A stretch of 64,000 nucleotides of DNA from assembly GCA_003139995.1 (NCBI GenBank), contig PLIC01000132.1:4900-68899 (forward strand), written 5' to 3'. Below are positions 16,398 through 25,150 of this stretch, piece after piece. Source of the stretch: Candidatus Acidiflorens stordalenmirensis (GTDB lineage Bacteria > Acidobacteriota > Terriglobia > Terriglobales > Acidobacteriaceae). The translations under genes and the position numbers were made by a program. Each line of letters opens with the position of its first letter. The stretch's first letter is position 1. The notes beneath the pieces were generated by a model. That model was not told where the DNA came from, searched no databases, and worked only from the letters and a program-made list of their open reading frames with translations.

Positions 16398-17285
16398 TTA
16401 AGGTCGAGCGTTCGCGTGAATCTCAACCGTAGACCAAGTCTTGTCCGCCGCGTGACACAGCTTCTCCAGCGCACAATCGGCGCACTTCGGGCCGCGCGCT
16501 ACGCAAAATGTCCGCCCATGCTGGATCACTTCGTGAGAAAAGTCCGTCCACCGCTCGCGAGGAATGATTCGCATCAGATCCTCTTCAATTTTCTTTGCGT
16601 CTTCCTGCTTGGTCAGCTCCAGACGCCGCGAAATCCGCGTAACGTGCGTGTCCACGACGATCCCTTCATTCTTCTTGAACCATGTTCCGAGCACGACGTT
16701 CGCCGTTTTGCGAGCCACTCCGGGGAGGCTCAGCAACTCCTCCATCGTCTGCGGAACATTCCCACCAAAGTCGGCGACCACCTTCCGCGCCGCGCCCACC
16801 ACCGACTTCGACTTGTTGCGGAAGAAGCCGGTCGAGCGGATATCCGGCTCCAACTGTTCCGGTTCGAGCGCCGCGAAATCCTGGACGGTCGGATATTTCT
16901 CAAACAGCACGGGCGTGACCATGTTCACCCGCACGTCGGTACACTGGGCGGAAAGAATCGTCGCCACCAGCAATTCCCATGCGCTGCGGTGGGTGAGAGC
17001 ACAGGTCGCTCCGGGATAGAGATGGTCAAGGCCCGCGATGATCTGACGCACACGCTCAGGGGCCAAAGGGTCATATCCAGATGCAGAGGTCTTTCTCAGA
17101 ACCGCAGCCTTCGTTGACTTCCCGGCGTTGAGCGGCGCTCGACCGGCGGTGGGACGCGCGGCCGCATTTTTCGCTTGCGTACCCTTCAATGCTTGTGCAC
17201 CCTTCAATTGTGCACCCTTCACCCGGCGCGCACCTTCCTGTCGTCCGCTGCGACTCGGTTGACGCGGCATATTTCCGCGGGGCAT
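16398..17285 (-). CDS. nth: endonuclease III (DNA glycosylase/AP lyase)
   Basis: A 295-residue protein using the ATG at 17285, six bases after a perfect aggagg site. Residues 1-70 are a basic Ala/Lys/Gly-rich extension not found in classical Nth and probably disordered. The catalytic part has the helix-hairpin-helix LPGVARKTANVVL with the Schiff-base lysine (Lys193), the catalytic aspartate in VDTHV (Asp212), and a [4Fe-4S] site of Cys261, Cys268, Cys271 and Cys277 with the canonical C-x6-C-x2-C-x5-C spacing. It removes oxidised pyrimidines in base excision repair. All active residues are intact. Confidence 0.95.
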   Translation of the reverse strand: MPRGNMPRQPSRSGRQEGARRVKGAQLKGAQALKGTQAKNAAARPTAGRAPLNAGKSTKAAVLRKTSASGYDPLAPERVRQIIAGLDHLYPGATCALTHRSAWELLVATILSAQCTDVRVNMVTPVLFEKYPTVQDFAALEPEQLEPDIRSTGFFRNKSKSVVGAARKVVADFGGNVPQTMEELLSLPGVARKTANVVLGTWFKKNEGIVVDTHVTRISRRLELTKQEDAKKIEEDLMRIIPRERWTDFSHEVIQHGRTFCVARGPKCADCALEKLCHAADKTWSTVEIHANARP

Positions 17286-17445
17286 CGGTTTCCTCCTGGG
17301 CAGAGGTTCATGGTAACAAAGCGGCTGGCTTGCGGCAGCCACACGTCACTCAGCCCCACCTTACTCAGCACTCGCCAAAGGTAACTCCGCTGCGATTGAC
17401 GGGTTGGCGGCCGGGTGAGTACTCTGGGAGCTAAAGGATAAACTT

Positions 17446-17670
17446 GTGGCAGTGAAGAGCATCAAACTCGGACAAGTCTGGCGCCAGGACGCAACCGGCC
17501 AGGATCACCTTGTCACCAAGGTGTACAGCGAAGTATTCACGCAATACGCGGTACTGCGGCCCGCCGAGGTCACCGCGCCCAACGCGCCCGTCGTGAAGGT
17601 GAAGGTCGCCAAATCGGCGGATGGCGTTACGTTGCCGGGCTTCAGCTTCACGCAGGAAGGGGCATTCTGA
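17446..17670 (+). CDS. small conserved-looking protein of unknown function
   Basis: A 74-residue protein starting with GTG at 17446 (MAVKSIKLGQVWRQDATGQD). It is rich in beta-type residues and reads like a single small domain, with KLGQVWRQDATGQDHLVTKV near the start and a F-T-Q-E-G-A-F end. No membrane segment or metal motif is seen. I do not recognise a family. It lies divergent from nth and upstream of the DedA gene. Confidence 0.6.
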   Translation: MAVKSIKLGQVWRQDATGQDHLVTKVYSEVFTQYAVLRPAEVTAPNAPVVKVKVAKSADGVTLPGFSFTQEGAF

Positions 17671-17708
17671 CCCTGGTTGATAGGCTTCCCCTTTTTGCTT
17701 GTCATCCC

Positions 17709-17730
17709 GACCCTGAGCGAGCCGAAGGGG
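17709..17730 (-). repeat. CCTTCGAC-CTCAGG short dispersed repeat, copy 3
   Basis: The plus strand reads accctgagcgagccgaaggg, the reverse orientation of copies 1 and 2 with a less perfect centre. Confidence 0.55.
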
Positions 17731-17767
17731 AGGAATCCGCAGTCCTTCAGCCCGGAACTCCGATCGC

Positions 17768-18394
17768 ATGACCGAGAAAATCCTCACCCTGCTTTTCGTC
17801 TTCATCAATTCCCTCGTGGCGGCGACCGGCTATGCCGGCATCACGCTGCTCATGGCGATTGAATCCGCGTGCATCCCGCTGCCTTCCGAATTGATCATGC
17901 CCTTCGCCGGCTACCTCGTCTTTACCGGCAAGATGAAGCTGGTCTGGGCGGCTACGGCCGGCGCGATCGGATGCAATCTGGGCTCGCTTGTCGCCTACGA
18001 AATTGGCTGCTACGGCGGACGCCCGCTGGTCGAGCGTTACGGACGCTGGATCCTGATGGGCCGCCGCGAACTGGACTGGGCTGACCGATTCTTTCAGCGC
18101 TGGGGATATATGGCCGTCTTCATTGCGCGCCTGCTGCCCGTGATCCGCACATTTATCGCGCTGCCCGCCGGAATCGCCCGCATGCCGCGCGGCAAATTCC
18201 ACGTCTATACCTTCCTCGGATCGTGGCCCTGGTGTTTTGCGCTGGCCTACTTCGGCATGAAACTCGGCGAGAACTGGCGCTCGCTCGGCAAGTACTTCCA
18301 TAAATTCGATGCGGCCATCGGAATCTTGCTGCTGGCCGGGGTCGTCTGGTTCCTGTGGTCGCACTGGCAGAACCGGTTGCGTCCCGCGGAATAG
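17768..18394 (+). CDS. DedA family membrane protein
   Basis: A 208-residue polytopic protein. It carries the DedA signature: ESACIPLPSELIMPFAGYL near the N-terminus (an acidic residue before P-L-P-x-E), GCNLGSLVAYEIGCYGG, and FIARLLPVIRTFIALPAGIARM with the conserved F-x-R-x-x-P-x-x-R pattern, followed by the KFHVYTFLGSWPW segment. DedA proteins act in membrane lipid recycling; some flip undecaprenyl phosphate or phosphatidylethanolamine. Length and motifs are complete. The neighbours give no further clue to the substrate. Confidence 0.93.
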   Translation: MTEKILTLLFVFINSLVAATGYAGITLLMAIESACIPLPSELIMPFAGYLVFTGKMKLVWAATAGAIGCNLGSLVAYEIGCYGGRPLVERYGRWILMGRRELDWADRFFQRWGYMAVFIARLLPVIRTFIALPAGIARMPRGKFHVYTFLGSWPWCFALAYFGMKLGENWRSLGKYFHKFDAAIGILLLAGVVWFLWSHWQNRLRPAE

Positions 18395-18399
18395 AGCTC

Positions 18400-18459
18400 G
18401 TGTGGGGACGGGCGCCTCGCCAGCCTGCCCTGAGCGAGGTCGAAGGGTCCAAGCCGAGC
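18400..18459 (+). repeat. hairpin repeat copy B interrupted by a CCTTCGAC-type repeat
   Basis: The flanks gtgtggggacgggcgcctcg + cc and tccaagccgag match copy A at 16327-16361. In place of two bases (cg) in copy A there are 26 bases (18422-18447, including gccctgagcgaggtcgaaggg). This nested structure shows one short repeat sitting inside another. Confidence 0.75.
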
Positions 18460-18515
18460 GAAGCTTCGCCCCGCCGCATGCACTATTGCCATACACGGCG
18501 GAGAGCAGGACACTC

Positions 18516-18911
18516 TTACTCAGTTGGCCGCGCCAACTGCGACGCCACCAACTTCCACTCGCCGTCGCATTTCCGCAGGACATCGAGATAAACGTAGCGC
18601 ACGGCGAACCGCTTTCCGTTGACTTCCACTTCATCGGATTCCGAGCCGTGCACGACCGCGGTATCGCCGAACAGGCGAATCTTGCGCCCGGTTGAAACAA
18701 TCGACGGATAACGAATCGCCCCCGTCCGGAAATTGTTCAGCACATCCTGCTTCGTGAAAGCCTTGCCGGCCTCGTTGTACTGCACGTAGTCATCGGCAAA
18801 GATCCGCGCCAGCACGGCGAGATCTGCGCTCATCAGCGCCCGGTCTCCGGCCTCGTGCAGCGCCAGAATCTGTTGTTCATCGGTTGGTCTTTCATCTTTC
18901 AGGGGCGACAT
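18516..18911 (-). CDS. SnoaL/DUF4440-like NTF2-fold protein
   Basis: A 131-residue protein of the nuclear-transport-factor-2 fold. The order is a helix (QQILALHEAGDRALMSADLA), VLARIFADDYVQYNEAGKAF, then TKQDVLNNFRTGAIRYPSIV, a strand DTAVVHGSESDEVEVNGKRF and a final VLRKCDGEWKLVASQLAR. This is the DUF4440 pattern. Members include small enzymes and binding proteins, and the substrate cannot be inferred. The ATG at 18911 follows a strong ggagg site by seven bases. It is transcribed alone. Confidence 0.88.
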   Translation of the reverse strand: MSPLKDERPTDEQQILALHEAGDRALMSADLAVLARIFADDYVQYNEAGKAFTKQDVLNNFRTGAIRYPSIVSTGRKIRLFGDTAVVHGSESDEVEVNGKRFAVRYVYLDVLRKCDGEWKLVASQLARPTE

Positions 18912-19017
18912 CGTTGCTCCTCCGGTAACGCTCTACGCTAAAGCATGTTGGCGAACTCAGCTCGCGTAACTTTCGCCAACTCCGCCAAGTGTGTTATCTC
19001 TCGCTAAGGCACCAGAC

Positions 19018-19755
19018 ATGGGATTTCTGAGCTACCTTCTATATCCGTGGGGCATCATCCTCCAGGGACTAGCGATCGTGCACTTCATCCGGCGGCGGCC
19101 GGATACCTATTGGATTTTTATCATCCTGTTTCTCGGCCCGCTCGGCGCGATTATCTATCTTTTTGTTGAGGCGCTTCCCGACATTGGACTCGTGGGCCAG
19201 TCGTTCAAGGTGTTTCCGCGGCGCAAACGCATTGGCCAACTGGAAGCAGCCATTCACGACAATCCGTCGGCCGGGAACTATGAAGAGCTCGGCGACCTTT
19301 ACATGGACGATGGCAATTTACAGTCGGCGCGCGCCGCGTTCGACAAAGCCATTGCCGCCCGCGCCGATACGCCCGATCCCTTTTACCGGCGCGGCGTTTG
19401 CGCCATCCAGTTAGGCGACGCCGCGGCGGCGTTGCCCGACTTGGAGCGAGTGGTCGGGAAAGACCCCGATTACGATTTTTATCGCGCTGCTGGATTGCTC
19501 GCCCACGCCTACGCGCAAACCGGACAAAAAGAAAAAGCCGAGGCGCTCTTCCGGCAGGTAACGATCACGTCGACGTTGTCGGAGACTTACTTGAATTTTG
19601 CGGATCTGCTGGCCTCCGAGGGGCGCAACGCCGAAGCCCGAGAATGGGCGCAGAAAGTGCTTGATAAGAAGCCCACGATGCCCGGCTACTTGCGGCGGCG
19701 TGAGCGGCCTTGGTTTCGGCGGGCGAATGAGATGCTGAAGAGAGTGTCGGCTTAG
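19018..19755 (+). CDS. membrane-anchored TPR protein
   Basis: A 245-residue protein from the ATG at 19018; a GTG nine codons upstream is less likely. Two hydrophobic segments at the start (LLYPWGIILQGLAIVHFI and WIFIILFLGPLGAIIYLFVEAL) resemble the PLDc_N-type membrane anchor. Residues about 80-220 are tetratricopeptide repeats (NYEELGDLYMDDGNLQSARA, DPFYRRGVCAIQLGDAAAAL, GLLAHAYAQTGQKEKAEALF, TYLNFADLLASEGRNAEARE). It probably scaffolds protein complexes on the inner face of the membrane. Its stop overlaps the stop of the convergent gene at 19752 by four bases. Confidence 0.85.
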   Translation: MGFLSYLLYPWGIILQGLAIVHFIRRRPDTYWIFIILFLGPLGAIIYLFVEALPDIGLVGQSFKVFPRRKRIGQLEAAIHDNPSAGNYEELGDLYMDDGNLQSARAAFDKAIAARADTPDPFYRRGVCAIQLGDAAAALPDLERVVGKDPDYDFYRAAGLLAHAYAQTGQKEKAEALFRQVTITSTLSETYLNFADLLASEGRNAEAREWAQKVLDKKPTMPGYLRRRERPWFRRANEMLKRVSA

Positions 19756-20975
19756 GGAGCATCGGCACGTCGGCCAATCTCCCTTCGGAAGGTTCTTTTA
19801 GCGAACATAGCTCTGGCCTGCCGCTCGCGATATCGGACCACCTCCGCTAGACCACCTGGTGTTTGAGCGAGGTCGGCCGCGCTCCTGCCCCGAAACCGGG
19901 TTGTGTCATTCGCCCAGTTCGGACCGTTCGGATCTGGCCACATCTCTGACAGTAGGAAGGCTATTTCGGCAGTGTCCCCTCCTCTTCCACGGGACTCGGC
20001 CGCAAACCAGAGCGCGCGGTGCAGGACCGAGTCTGCAAGGTGTTGAGCTTCCATCGCCTCGAACATCGTTAAAGGGTTGCGCCTCCTTCGCTTCCCATGA
20101 GCGGCGGCTGCATCACGAGCCTCCTGAAGCCAGCGAATGCGATCCCCAAGCTTTTGCGTGCGCCGACCGGGGAAACCAACTCGCTCGTCGTAATCCATTT
20201 GCCACGTTTTAAGTCGGTCGCGGAATCTTCTCTCATTGCCCGGCTCACCGACGATCGCCTCGATCGTCCGGAATGATTGCAGGACAACGTTCTCCAGCCC
20301 CAGCCGTTGAGTTTCGTTCTCTGGCTCCTGTTTTGGTTCATGCAAAACCTCGTGAACCACTCCATCCATGAAGCTATATTCCGAGCAACTCGATTGGAAG
20401 AAGCTGCAGGCGTTGAACAGGTCTTCATTCTGAAGCACGAAAGGGAGCAGATAGAAGATGGCCGCCACGGAGGGACTAGGAATTACAACGAAGGATCCAA
20501 GCCTGCCGCGAATGCCAGCAGGGTGTGGTTCTCTACCAGTCAGGGCCTCTAGCTGCTCAAGAAGCTCTACCTTTATCTCGGTGCCTTTCAAGAGTTCCTT
20601 GGGAAATTGGTAGGGCGTTAAGTCGTGATAGGCGGTGTGGTGAACATGGGCAAACAACGCTCCTATCGCGCTAACGATCCTGTTTGCCGTGGCGACGCGC
20701 GTTTTGGGTGCTTGCCGCCCCTTCAGCTCGATACATAGCCGAGCATTTTCGTTATGCGACCAAATCCTCTCTTTACTTACCAGTCGAACAACCCTCAGCA
20801 GAGCGCTAGGCGTCGCGCAAGTGCAGAGTATCGCAGGAAGTGGGTTTTCTTCGCTCCCCAGCTGTGATCCCAATCCAAGAACCAAGAAGAAGCGTGACCT
20901 GCTGAGGCTCAAACGGGCGGCGTGTCGCTCTGCGAGCGAGTATCGAACCGGAGGAGTTATGTCTACGATGGCCAT
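19752..20975 (-). CDS. hypothetical protein, 407 residues
   Basis: A long protein that I cannot assign. The chosen ATG at 20975 is preceded by aagagga; an upstream TTG at 21020 would add 15 residues. The protein is soluble, with ELKGRQAPKTRVATANRIVS near residue 85, ENETQRLGLENVVLQSFRTI in the middle and a basic, helix-rich last third (RRTQKLGDRIRWLQEARD and then AAHGKRRRRNPLTMFEAMEA). Its codon usage looks somewhat less GC-rich than that of its neighbours, which would fit transfer. It sits alone between a TPR protein and threonine synthase. Confidence 0.65.
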   Translation of the reverse strand: MAIVDITPPVRYSLAERHAARLSLSRSRFFLVLGLGSQLGSEENPLPAILCTCATPSALLRVVRLVSKERIWSHNENARLCIELKGRQAPKTRVATANRIVSAIGALFAHVHHTAYHDLTPYQFPKELLKGTEIKVELLEQLEALTGREPHPAGIRGRLGSFVVIPSPSVAAIFYLLPFVLQNEDLFNACSFFQSSCSEYSFMDGVVHEVLHEPKQEPENETQRLGLENVVLQSFRTIEAIVGEPGNERRFRDRLKTWQMDYDERVGFPGRRTQKLGDRIRWLQEARDAAAAHGKRRRRNPLTMFEAMEAQHLADSVLHRALWFAAESRGRGGDTAEIAFLLSEMWPDPNGPNWANDTTRFRGRSAADLAQTPGGLAEVVRYRERQARAMFAKRTFRREIGRRADAP

Positions 20976-21202
20976 TATTCCTCTTAAGAATTCTAGCTGA
21001 AGGCCGCTATCCTCTCCCAAGATCTCCGGTTGTTAAGGCCTGCATTGTGCTTGGTACCGGCAACGGCTCGCACGGTTAGCCCCATTACCAGCAACTTCGC
21101 CGTTGACGCACACGATGGCTTCAGCCTCTCGACTGCCGCCCTGAGCGAAAAGCTAGGTGCTAGCGGCTGGAAGCCAACAGCCAAAGTGCTATTCTTCCCT
21201 CG

Positions 21203-22423
21203 ATGCGAATTTCTTACCTTGAATGCACTCATTGCAGAGAGCATCTTTCCGCTGATCGCCCCCAGAATACTTGCCCCAAAGATGGCGGCGTGCTTTACGT
21301 CCGCTACGATCTTGCCAGCTTGAAAGGGAAGTTGCGTCCCGAAAATTTATCAGGCCGCGTGGCCAGCATGTGGCGTTACGCCGAAGTTCTCCCAGACGCT
21401 AAGCCCGTCACGCTCGGCGAAGGATTCACGCCCATGCTCGCCAGCCGCGAGCACGCCAACGTCTTTATCAAAGACGAAGGCCTGAATCCAACCGGATCGT
21501 TCAAAGCCCGCGGCCTCTCTGCCGCCGTGACGATGGCGCGGCATTATGGGTTGAAGAAACTCGCCATTCCATCCGCCGGAAACGCCGGAGGCGCGCTGGC
21601 AGCCTACGCGGCAGCGGCGGGAATCGAGGCCCACATCTTTATGCCGAAAGATGTGCCCATGGCGAATCGCATGGAATGCGACTACTACGGCGCGCACGTC
21701 ACGCTGGTAGACGGCCTGATCGGCGACTGCGCCCGCATGGTTGCCGAACTCAAGGAGAAAGAAGGCTGGGTCAAAGAATTATGGTTCGATGTCTCAACCC
21801 TGAAAGAGCCGTTCCGCGTCGAAGGCAAAAAGACGATGGGTTACGAGGTTGCCGAACAGCTCGACTGGAAGCTTCCGCAAGGCATCATCTATCCGACCGG
21901 CGGTGGCGTGGGCATGATCGGCATGTGGAAGGCTTTCGATGAGATGGAGGAGCTGGGCTGGATCGGTCGCGAGCGTCCGAAAATGATTACCGTGCAGGCG
22001 GCCGGCTGCGCGCCGATTGTGAAGGCGTGGGAAGCGGGGAAGAGCGCATCCGAAATGTGGGCCGGCGCCGCGACCTTTGCCTCCGGCCTGCGCGTGCCTA
22101 AGGCGTATGGCGATTACCTGATTCTCGAGATCCTGAAGAAAAGCCGGGGCACCGCGGTCGCGGCGACGGACGAGGAAATTCTCGCGGCCACGCGGCACTG
22201 GGCCAGCGTGGAAGGCATCTTCGCCGCGCCGGAAGGAGCCGCGTCGCTGGTTGCGTATCAAAAGCTGCGGGCCAGCGGATTCTTCCGCGCCGAAGATACG
22301 GTCGTGCTCTTCAATACAGGCTCGGCCTACAAGTATCTCGACATGATCGAAGCGCAAGAAAGAAAAGTGCGGCCCGAACCGCCCGCTGCGCGCAATATTG
22401 GGGGAATCATTGGGCCGTACTGA
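21203..22423 (+). CDS. thrC: threonine synthase
   Basis: A 406-residue PLP enzyme of fold type II. An N-terminal CTHC...C pair (residues 8-24) resembles the zinc-ribbon-like start found in many ThrC proteins. The PLP lysine is in NPTGSFKARG (Lys101). The phosphate-binding loop is probably YPTGGGVGMIG (about residues 232-242), preceded by AIPSAGNAGGALAAYAAAAG. It converts O-phosphohomoserine to threonine. No other threonine-pathway gene is adjacent. Length and motifs are complete. Confidence 0.93.
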   Translation: MRISYLECTHCREHLSADRPQNTCPKDGGVLYVRYDLASLKGKLRPENLSGRVASMWRYAEVLPDAKPVTLGEGFTPMLASREHANVFIKDEGLNPTGSFKARGLSAAVTMARHYGLKKLAIPSAGNAGGALAAYAAAAGIEAHIFMPKDVPMANRMECDYYGAHVTLVDGLIGDCARMVAELKEKEGWVKELWFDVSTLKEPFRVEGKKTMGYEVAEQLDWKLPQGIIYPTGGGVGMIGMWKAFDEMEELGWIGRERPKMITVQAAGCAPIVKAWEAGKSASEMWAGAATFASGLRVPKAYGDYLILEILKKSRGTAVAATDEEILAATRHWASVEGIFAAPEGAASLVAYQKLRASGFFRAEDTVVLFNTGSAYKYLDMIEAQERKVRPEPPAARNIGGIIGPY

Positions 22424-22440
22424 AAACAAAAAACACGTAG

Positions 22441-22462
22441 GGACGGCCGCTCTCGGCCGTCC
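22441..22462 (+). repeat. hairpin downstream of thrC
   Basis: The stem ggacggccg pairs with cggccgtcc around a ctct loop. It is related to the hairpin repeats at 16327 and 18400. It could slow or end thrC transcription, but no T-run follows. Confidence 0.55.
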
Positions 22463-22504
22463 AGTCCGGCAAAAGCAGGGTAGGTCGTACACAACATAGA
22501 AGCC

Positions 22505-23167
22505 ATGGGCTTCCCATTCCAACACGATCCTTTTCAGGCGCGGCGCGAAGCAATGGTCCGCACGCAGCTTGCCGAGCGCGGAATCCGCGACCTTCGCGTG
22601 CTTGACGCCATGCGCTCTGTGCCACGGCACGAATTTGTCCCCGAGTCTTTCCGGCAGGACGCCTACGAAGATCACCCGCTGCCTATCGGCGAGGGGCAAA
22701 CTATCTCGCAGCCTTACATCGTGGCTGCGATGCTCGAGTACCTCGCTCTTCAGGCCACTGATCGTGTCCTCGAAGTCGGCACCGGTTCCGGCTACGTAAC
22801 GGCATTGCTTTCGCTGCTGAGCGCCGAGGTGTATTCCGTGGAGCGCCACGCGCCACTGGCGGCCTCGGCGGAAGCTACGCTGCAGCGATTGGAATATCGC
22901 AACGTGAAGATCAAAGTCGGCGATGGCAGCCAAGGCTGGGCAGAATACGCTCCGTTTGACGCTATTCTTGTTTCTGCCGCAACACCTGACATGCCGTCAG
23001 CTCTCTTTGATCAGTTGCGCGAGGGCGGACGCATGATGGTGCCGATTGGCCCTTCCTCCTGCCAGGAATTGCAGTTGATCCGCAAAGTCAAAGGACAGCC
23101 CGAGGTTAAGATTCTCGAAGGCTGCCGGTTCGTGCCGCTGGTGGAAGGAGCAGTGGATGGCGGCTAG
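22505..23167 (+). CDS. pcm: protein-L-isoaspartate O-methyltransferase
   Basis: A 220-residue methyltransferase with the PCMT signature. It begins with an RTQLAERGIRDLRVLDAMRS segment, then IGEGQTISQPYIVAAMLEYL (residues 61-80), the SAM loop VLEVGTGSGYVTALL (88-102) and, later, SAATPDMPSALFDQLREGG. It uses S-adenosylmethionine to repair isoaspartyl residues in aged proteins. Length is typical. The gene precedes the MqnP-like prenyltransferase gene by 112 bases of low-complexity sequence; a functional link is not implied. Confidence 0.95.
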   Translation: MGFPFQHDPFQARREAMVRTQLAERGIRDLRVLDAMRSVPRHEFVPESFRQDAYEDHPLPIGEGQTISQPYIVAAMLEYLALQATDRVLEVGTGSGYVTALLSLLSAEVYSVERHAPLAASAEATLQRLEYRNVKIKVGDGSQGWAEYAPFDAILVSAATPDMPSALFDQLREGGRMMVPIGPSSCQELQLIRKVKGQPEVKILEGCRFVPLVEGAVDGG

Positions 23168-23279
23168 TGGCCAGTGGTCAGTTGCTTGTGAGGCCGCTCC
23201 GCCGACGCTTTCGTTCTTCTGACCACTGCCCACTGACCAGCGACCACTATCCACTGACCGCTGCTTTACAATCAAATTT

Positions 23280-24146
23280 GTGTCCCTCCTCCGAAATCTG
23301 AAGATGACGTTGGAGATGATCAAGTGGGAGCACTCGATCTTTGCGCTCCCGTTTGCGCTCTGCGGAGCCATGCTGGCCGCCGGAGGCTTGCCGGCGTGGC
23401 GGCAACTGGGCTGGATCGTCGTCGCCATGGTTTCGGCGCGTTCCGCTGCGATGGCCTTCAATCGCCTGGCCGACGCCTCGATTGACGCCGCCAATCCGCG
23501 CACCGCGACTCGCGCTTTGCCGGTTGGCTTGCTGACGCCATCGTTTGTGAGCGCATTCGTTCTGGCTGCGTGTGGAATTTTCGTTCTCGCCGCTTCGCAG
23601 TTGAACCGCTTGACGCTGATGCTTTCGCCGGTGGCGCTCGGGGTGATTCTTCTCTATTCCTATGCCAAGCGGTTCACGCGCTGGTCGCATCTCGTTCTCG
23701 GATTCGCCCTGGGCATTGCTCCGGCAGCCGCGTGGATTGCGGTTCGCGGCTCGCTCGATCCGCGGATACTGCTGCTCACCGCTGCGGTGACGTTCTGGGT
23801 CGGCGGATTCGACGTGATCTACGCCTGTCAGGACCGCGACTACGACCGCAGCCATGATTTGCACTCCGTGCCGCGGCATCTCGGGGTCAGGAATGCGCTC
23901 GTCATCGCACGCTTATTTCATCTTGTAATGCTCGGGCTGCTGGTCGCGTTGGTCGTTACTTTTGGGCTTGGCAAGCTGGCGGTCGCGGGAGTGATTGCGG
24001 TGGCTGCGCTTTTGCTCTACGAACACACGCTGATTCGTCACGACGACCTGAGCAAACTGAATGCGGCGTTCTTCACCATGAACGGAGTGATTTCGGTGGT
24101 GTTCTTTTTCTTTGTCGCGGGAGATCTGCTGCTGAGGCGCGGTTGA
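23280..24146 (+). CDS. mqnP: UbiA-family prenyltransferase, probably MqnP (menaquinone)
   Basis: A 288-residue membrane protein with eight to nine hydrophobic segments. Both prenyl-diphosphate-binding motifs are present: NRLADASID (residues 61-69) and DVIYACQDRDYDRSHD (178-193). MKWEHS-type N-terminus (EMIKWEHSIFALPFALCGAM) is typical of MqnP. It attaches the polyprenyl chain to the aromatic precursor in menaquinone synthesis. The aminofutalosine synthase MqnE lies 2.8 kb away, so the futalosine route is the likely pathway rather than UbiA in ubiquinone synthesis. Start: GTG at 23280, or ATG eight codons later. Confidence 0.85.
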   Translation: MSLLRNLKMTLEMIKWEHSIFALPFALCGAMLAAGGLPAWRQLGWIVVAMVSARSAAMAFNRLADASIDAANPRTATRALPVGLLTPSFVSAFVLAACGIFVLAASQLNRLTLMLSPVALGVILLYSYAKRFTRWSHLVLGFALGIAPAAAWIAVRGSLDPRILLLTAAVTFWVGGFDVIYACQDRDYDRSHDLHSVPRHLGVRNALVIARLFHLVMLGLLVALVVTFGLGKLAVAGVIAVAALLLYEHTLIRHDDLSKLNAAFFTMNGVISVVFFFFVAGDLLLRRG

Positions 24147-24440
24147 ACTTCGGCGGTCGGGCCTGGGTACCCCCTCCCCCCTGTCTTTCTAAAGTCTTGA
24201 ATCTAAAAGGCCTTATTTTCAAAGTCTTCAAAGCAAATGGGTTAGAGGCAAAGTATTGACAACAAATGAGTTAGTAATATACCGAAATTCTTGGCTTCCT
24301 TTAGAATCAAGGAGTTGCGATTAGAAAATCTCTCAAAGTATTCATTTCAAATAACTTAGATCAAAATACTCTGCCGTCGCGCTGAGCGATGGCCTACTTT
24401 TATTATATCTCGGGGTGTCAAGTAGGAGGCTGCTTCGATT
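24147..24440. other. AT-rich intergenic patch
   Basis: No gene is seen. From about 24183 to 24365 the composition shifts to clearly AT-rich, with repeated words such as AAAGTCTT and CAAAGTATT(G/C). Similar words occur at 165-205. A TTGACA (24256-24261) is present but without a well-spaced -10 box. Confidence 0.55.
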
Positions 24441-24755
24441 TTAGTTTGGCGGATATTCTCTTTTCCGCATTACTTCGGGAACGTCACGCGATCCGTGAAG
24501 GACGGCCAAGACTTGCAGCGCATCGTGACGTTCGCGGTAGACAATCAGATAGGAACCAGTTGGCCAGAAGCGCACGTCGCGCTCAGTTAGATCTAGGCGA
24601 CTGTGTCCCATCCGAGGTTGCCGGGCCAGCTTCTCAAATGCGTTGAAGAACTCGTCTTCGAGTTTGTCGGCGGCGTCGGCATTGTCGAGCGCGACAAAAT
24701 CCCAAATGTCCTGCAAATCCTGCAGCGCATCGGGAGAGAGCACATAGGCGGACAT
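24441..24755 (-). CDS. parE: ParE-family toxin
   Basis: A 104-residue protein with the ParE pattern: YVLSPDALQDLQDIWDFVAL, then a helix KLEDEFFNAFEKLARQPRMG, then RFWPTGSYLIVYRERHDALQ and VLAVLHGSRDV. This Y-x-L-S-P/A start and the V-L-H-G-x-R-D end are diagnostic. ParE poisons DNA gyrase. It follows its antitoxin gene by five bases on the same strand, and both are complete. Confidence 0.93.
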   Translation of the reverse strand: MSAYVLSPDALQDLQDIWDFVALDNADAADKLEDEFFNAFEKLARQPRMGHSRLDLTERDVRFWPTGSYLIVYRERHDALQVLAVLHGSRDVPEVMRKREYPPN

Positions 24756-24760
24756 TACCG

Positions 24761-25012
24761 CTACTTTACGCTTCTCCGCTGCCGCAGTCGCGCTCTGGCC
24801 TCGGGGCCGGGAATGCCGAGGCCGCGATCCAATTGCTCGATCCCGCGATCAATTTTCCGGCGTACTTCGGCGAGCCGTAGCTGCTTCGTTTCATCCTGCT
24901 CTTCTAGCAGGCGCAGACCCTCGCGGACGACTTCCGAGGCCGAGGCGTATCGTCCAGTCTTTACCTTGTCGTCCACCAATCTTTCCAGTTCGGGCGTAAG
25001 AGAAATGTTCAC
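24761..25012 (-). CDS. parD: ParD-family antitoxin
   Basis: An 83-residue protein with an N-terminal ribbon-helix-helix: MNISLTPELERLVDDKVKTG, then YASASEVVREGLRLLEEQDE. This is the ParD/CC2985 pattern. The C-terminal part is a charged helix that wraps the toxin. It precedes parE on the minus strand and should repress the shared promoter through the RHH domain. Confidence 0.94.
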   Translation of the reverse strand: MNISLTPELERLVDDKVKTGRYASASEVVREGLRLLEEQDETKQLRLAEVRRKIDRGIEQLDRGLGIPGPEARARLRQRRSVK

Positions 25013-25150
25013 TGAAAACTCCCGAGGATACTATGCCCCTCTTTTCAGAGAATGTCAAGAAATAGCATAAAATGTCATTTCCAAGTTTTAGTGCCAGTCG
25101 TATGGGCGGTATCGCTAAGGCGGAGTCGAACGGTGTCGGCTGCACTGCAA

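Noticed and set aside
21794-22933. Minus-strand open frame of 379 codons across thrC and pcm
   Set aside because: It spans two well-supported genes and has Arg/His-rich composition typical of antisense frames.
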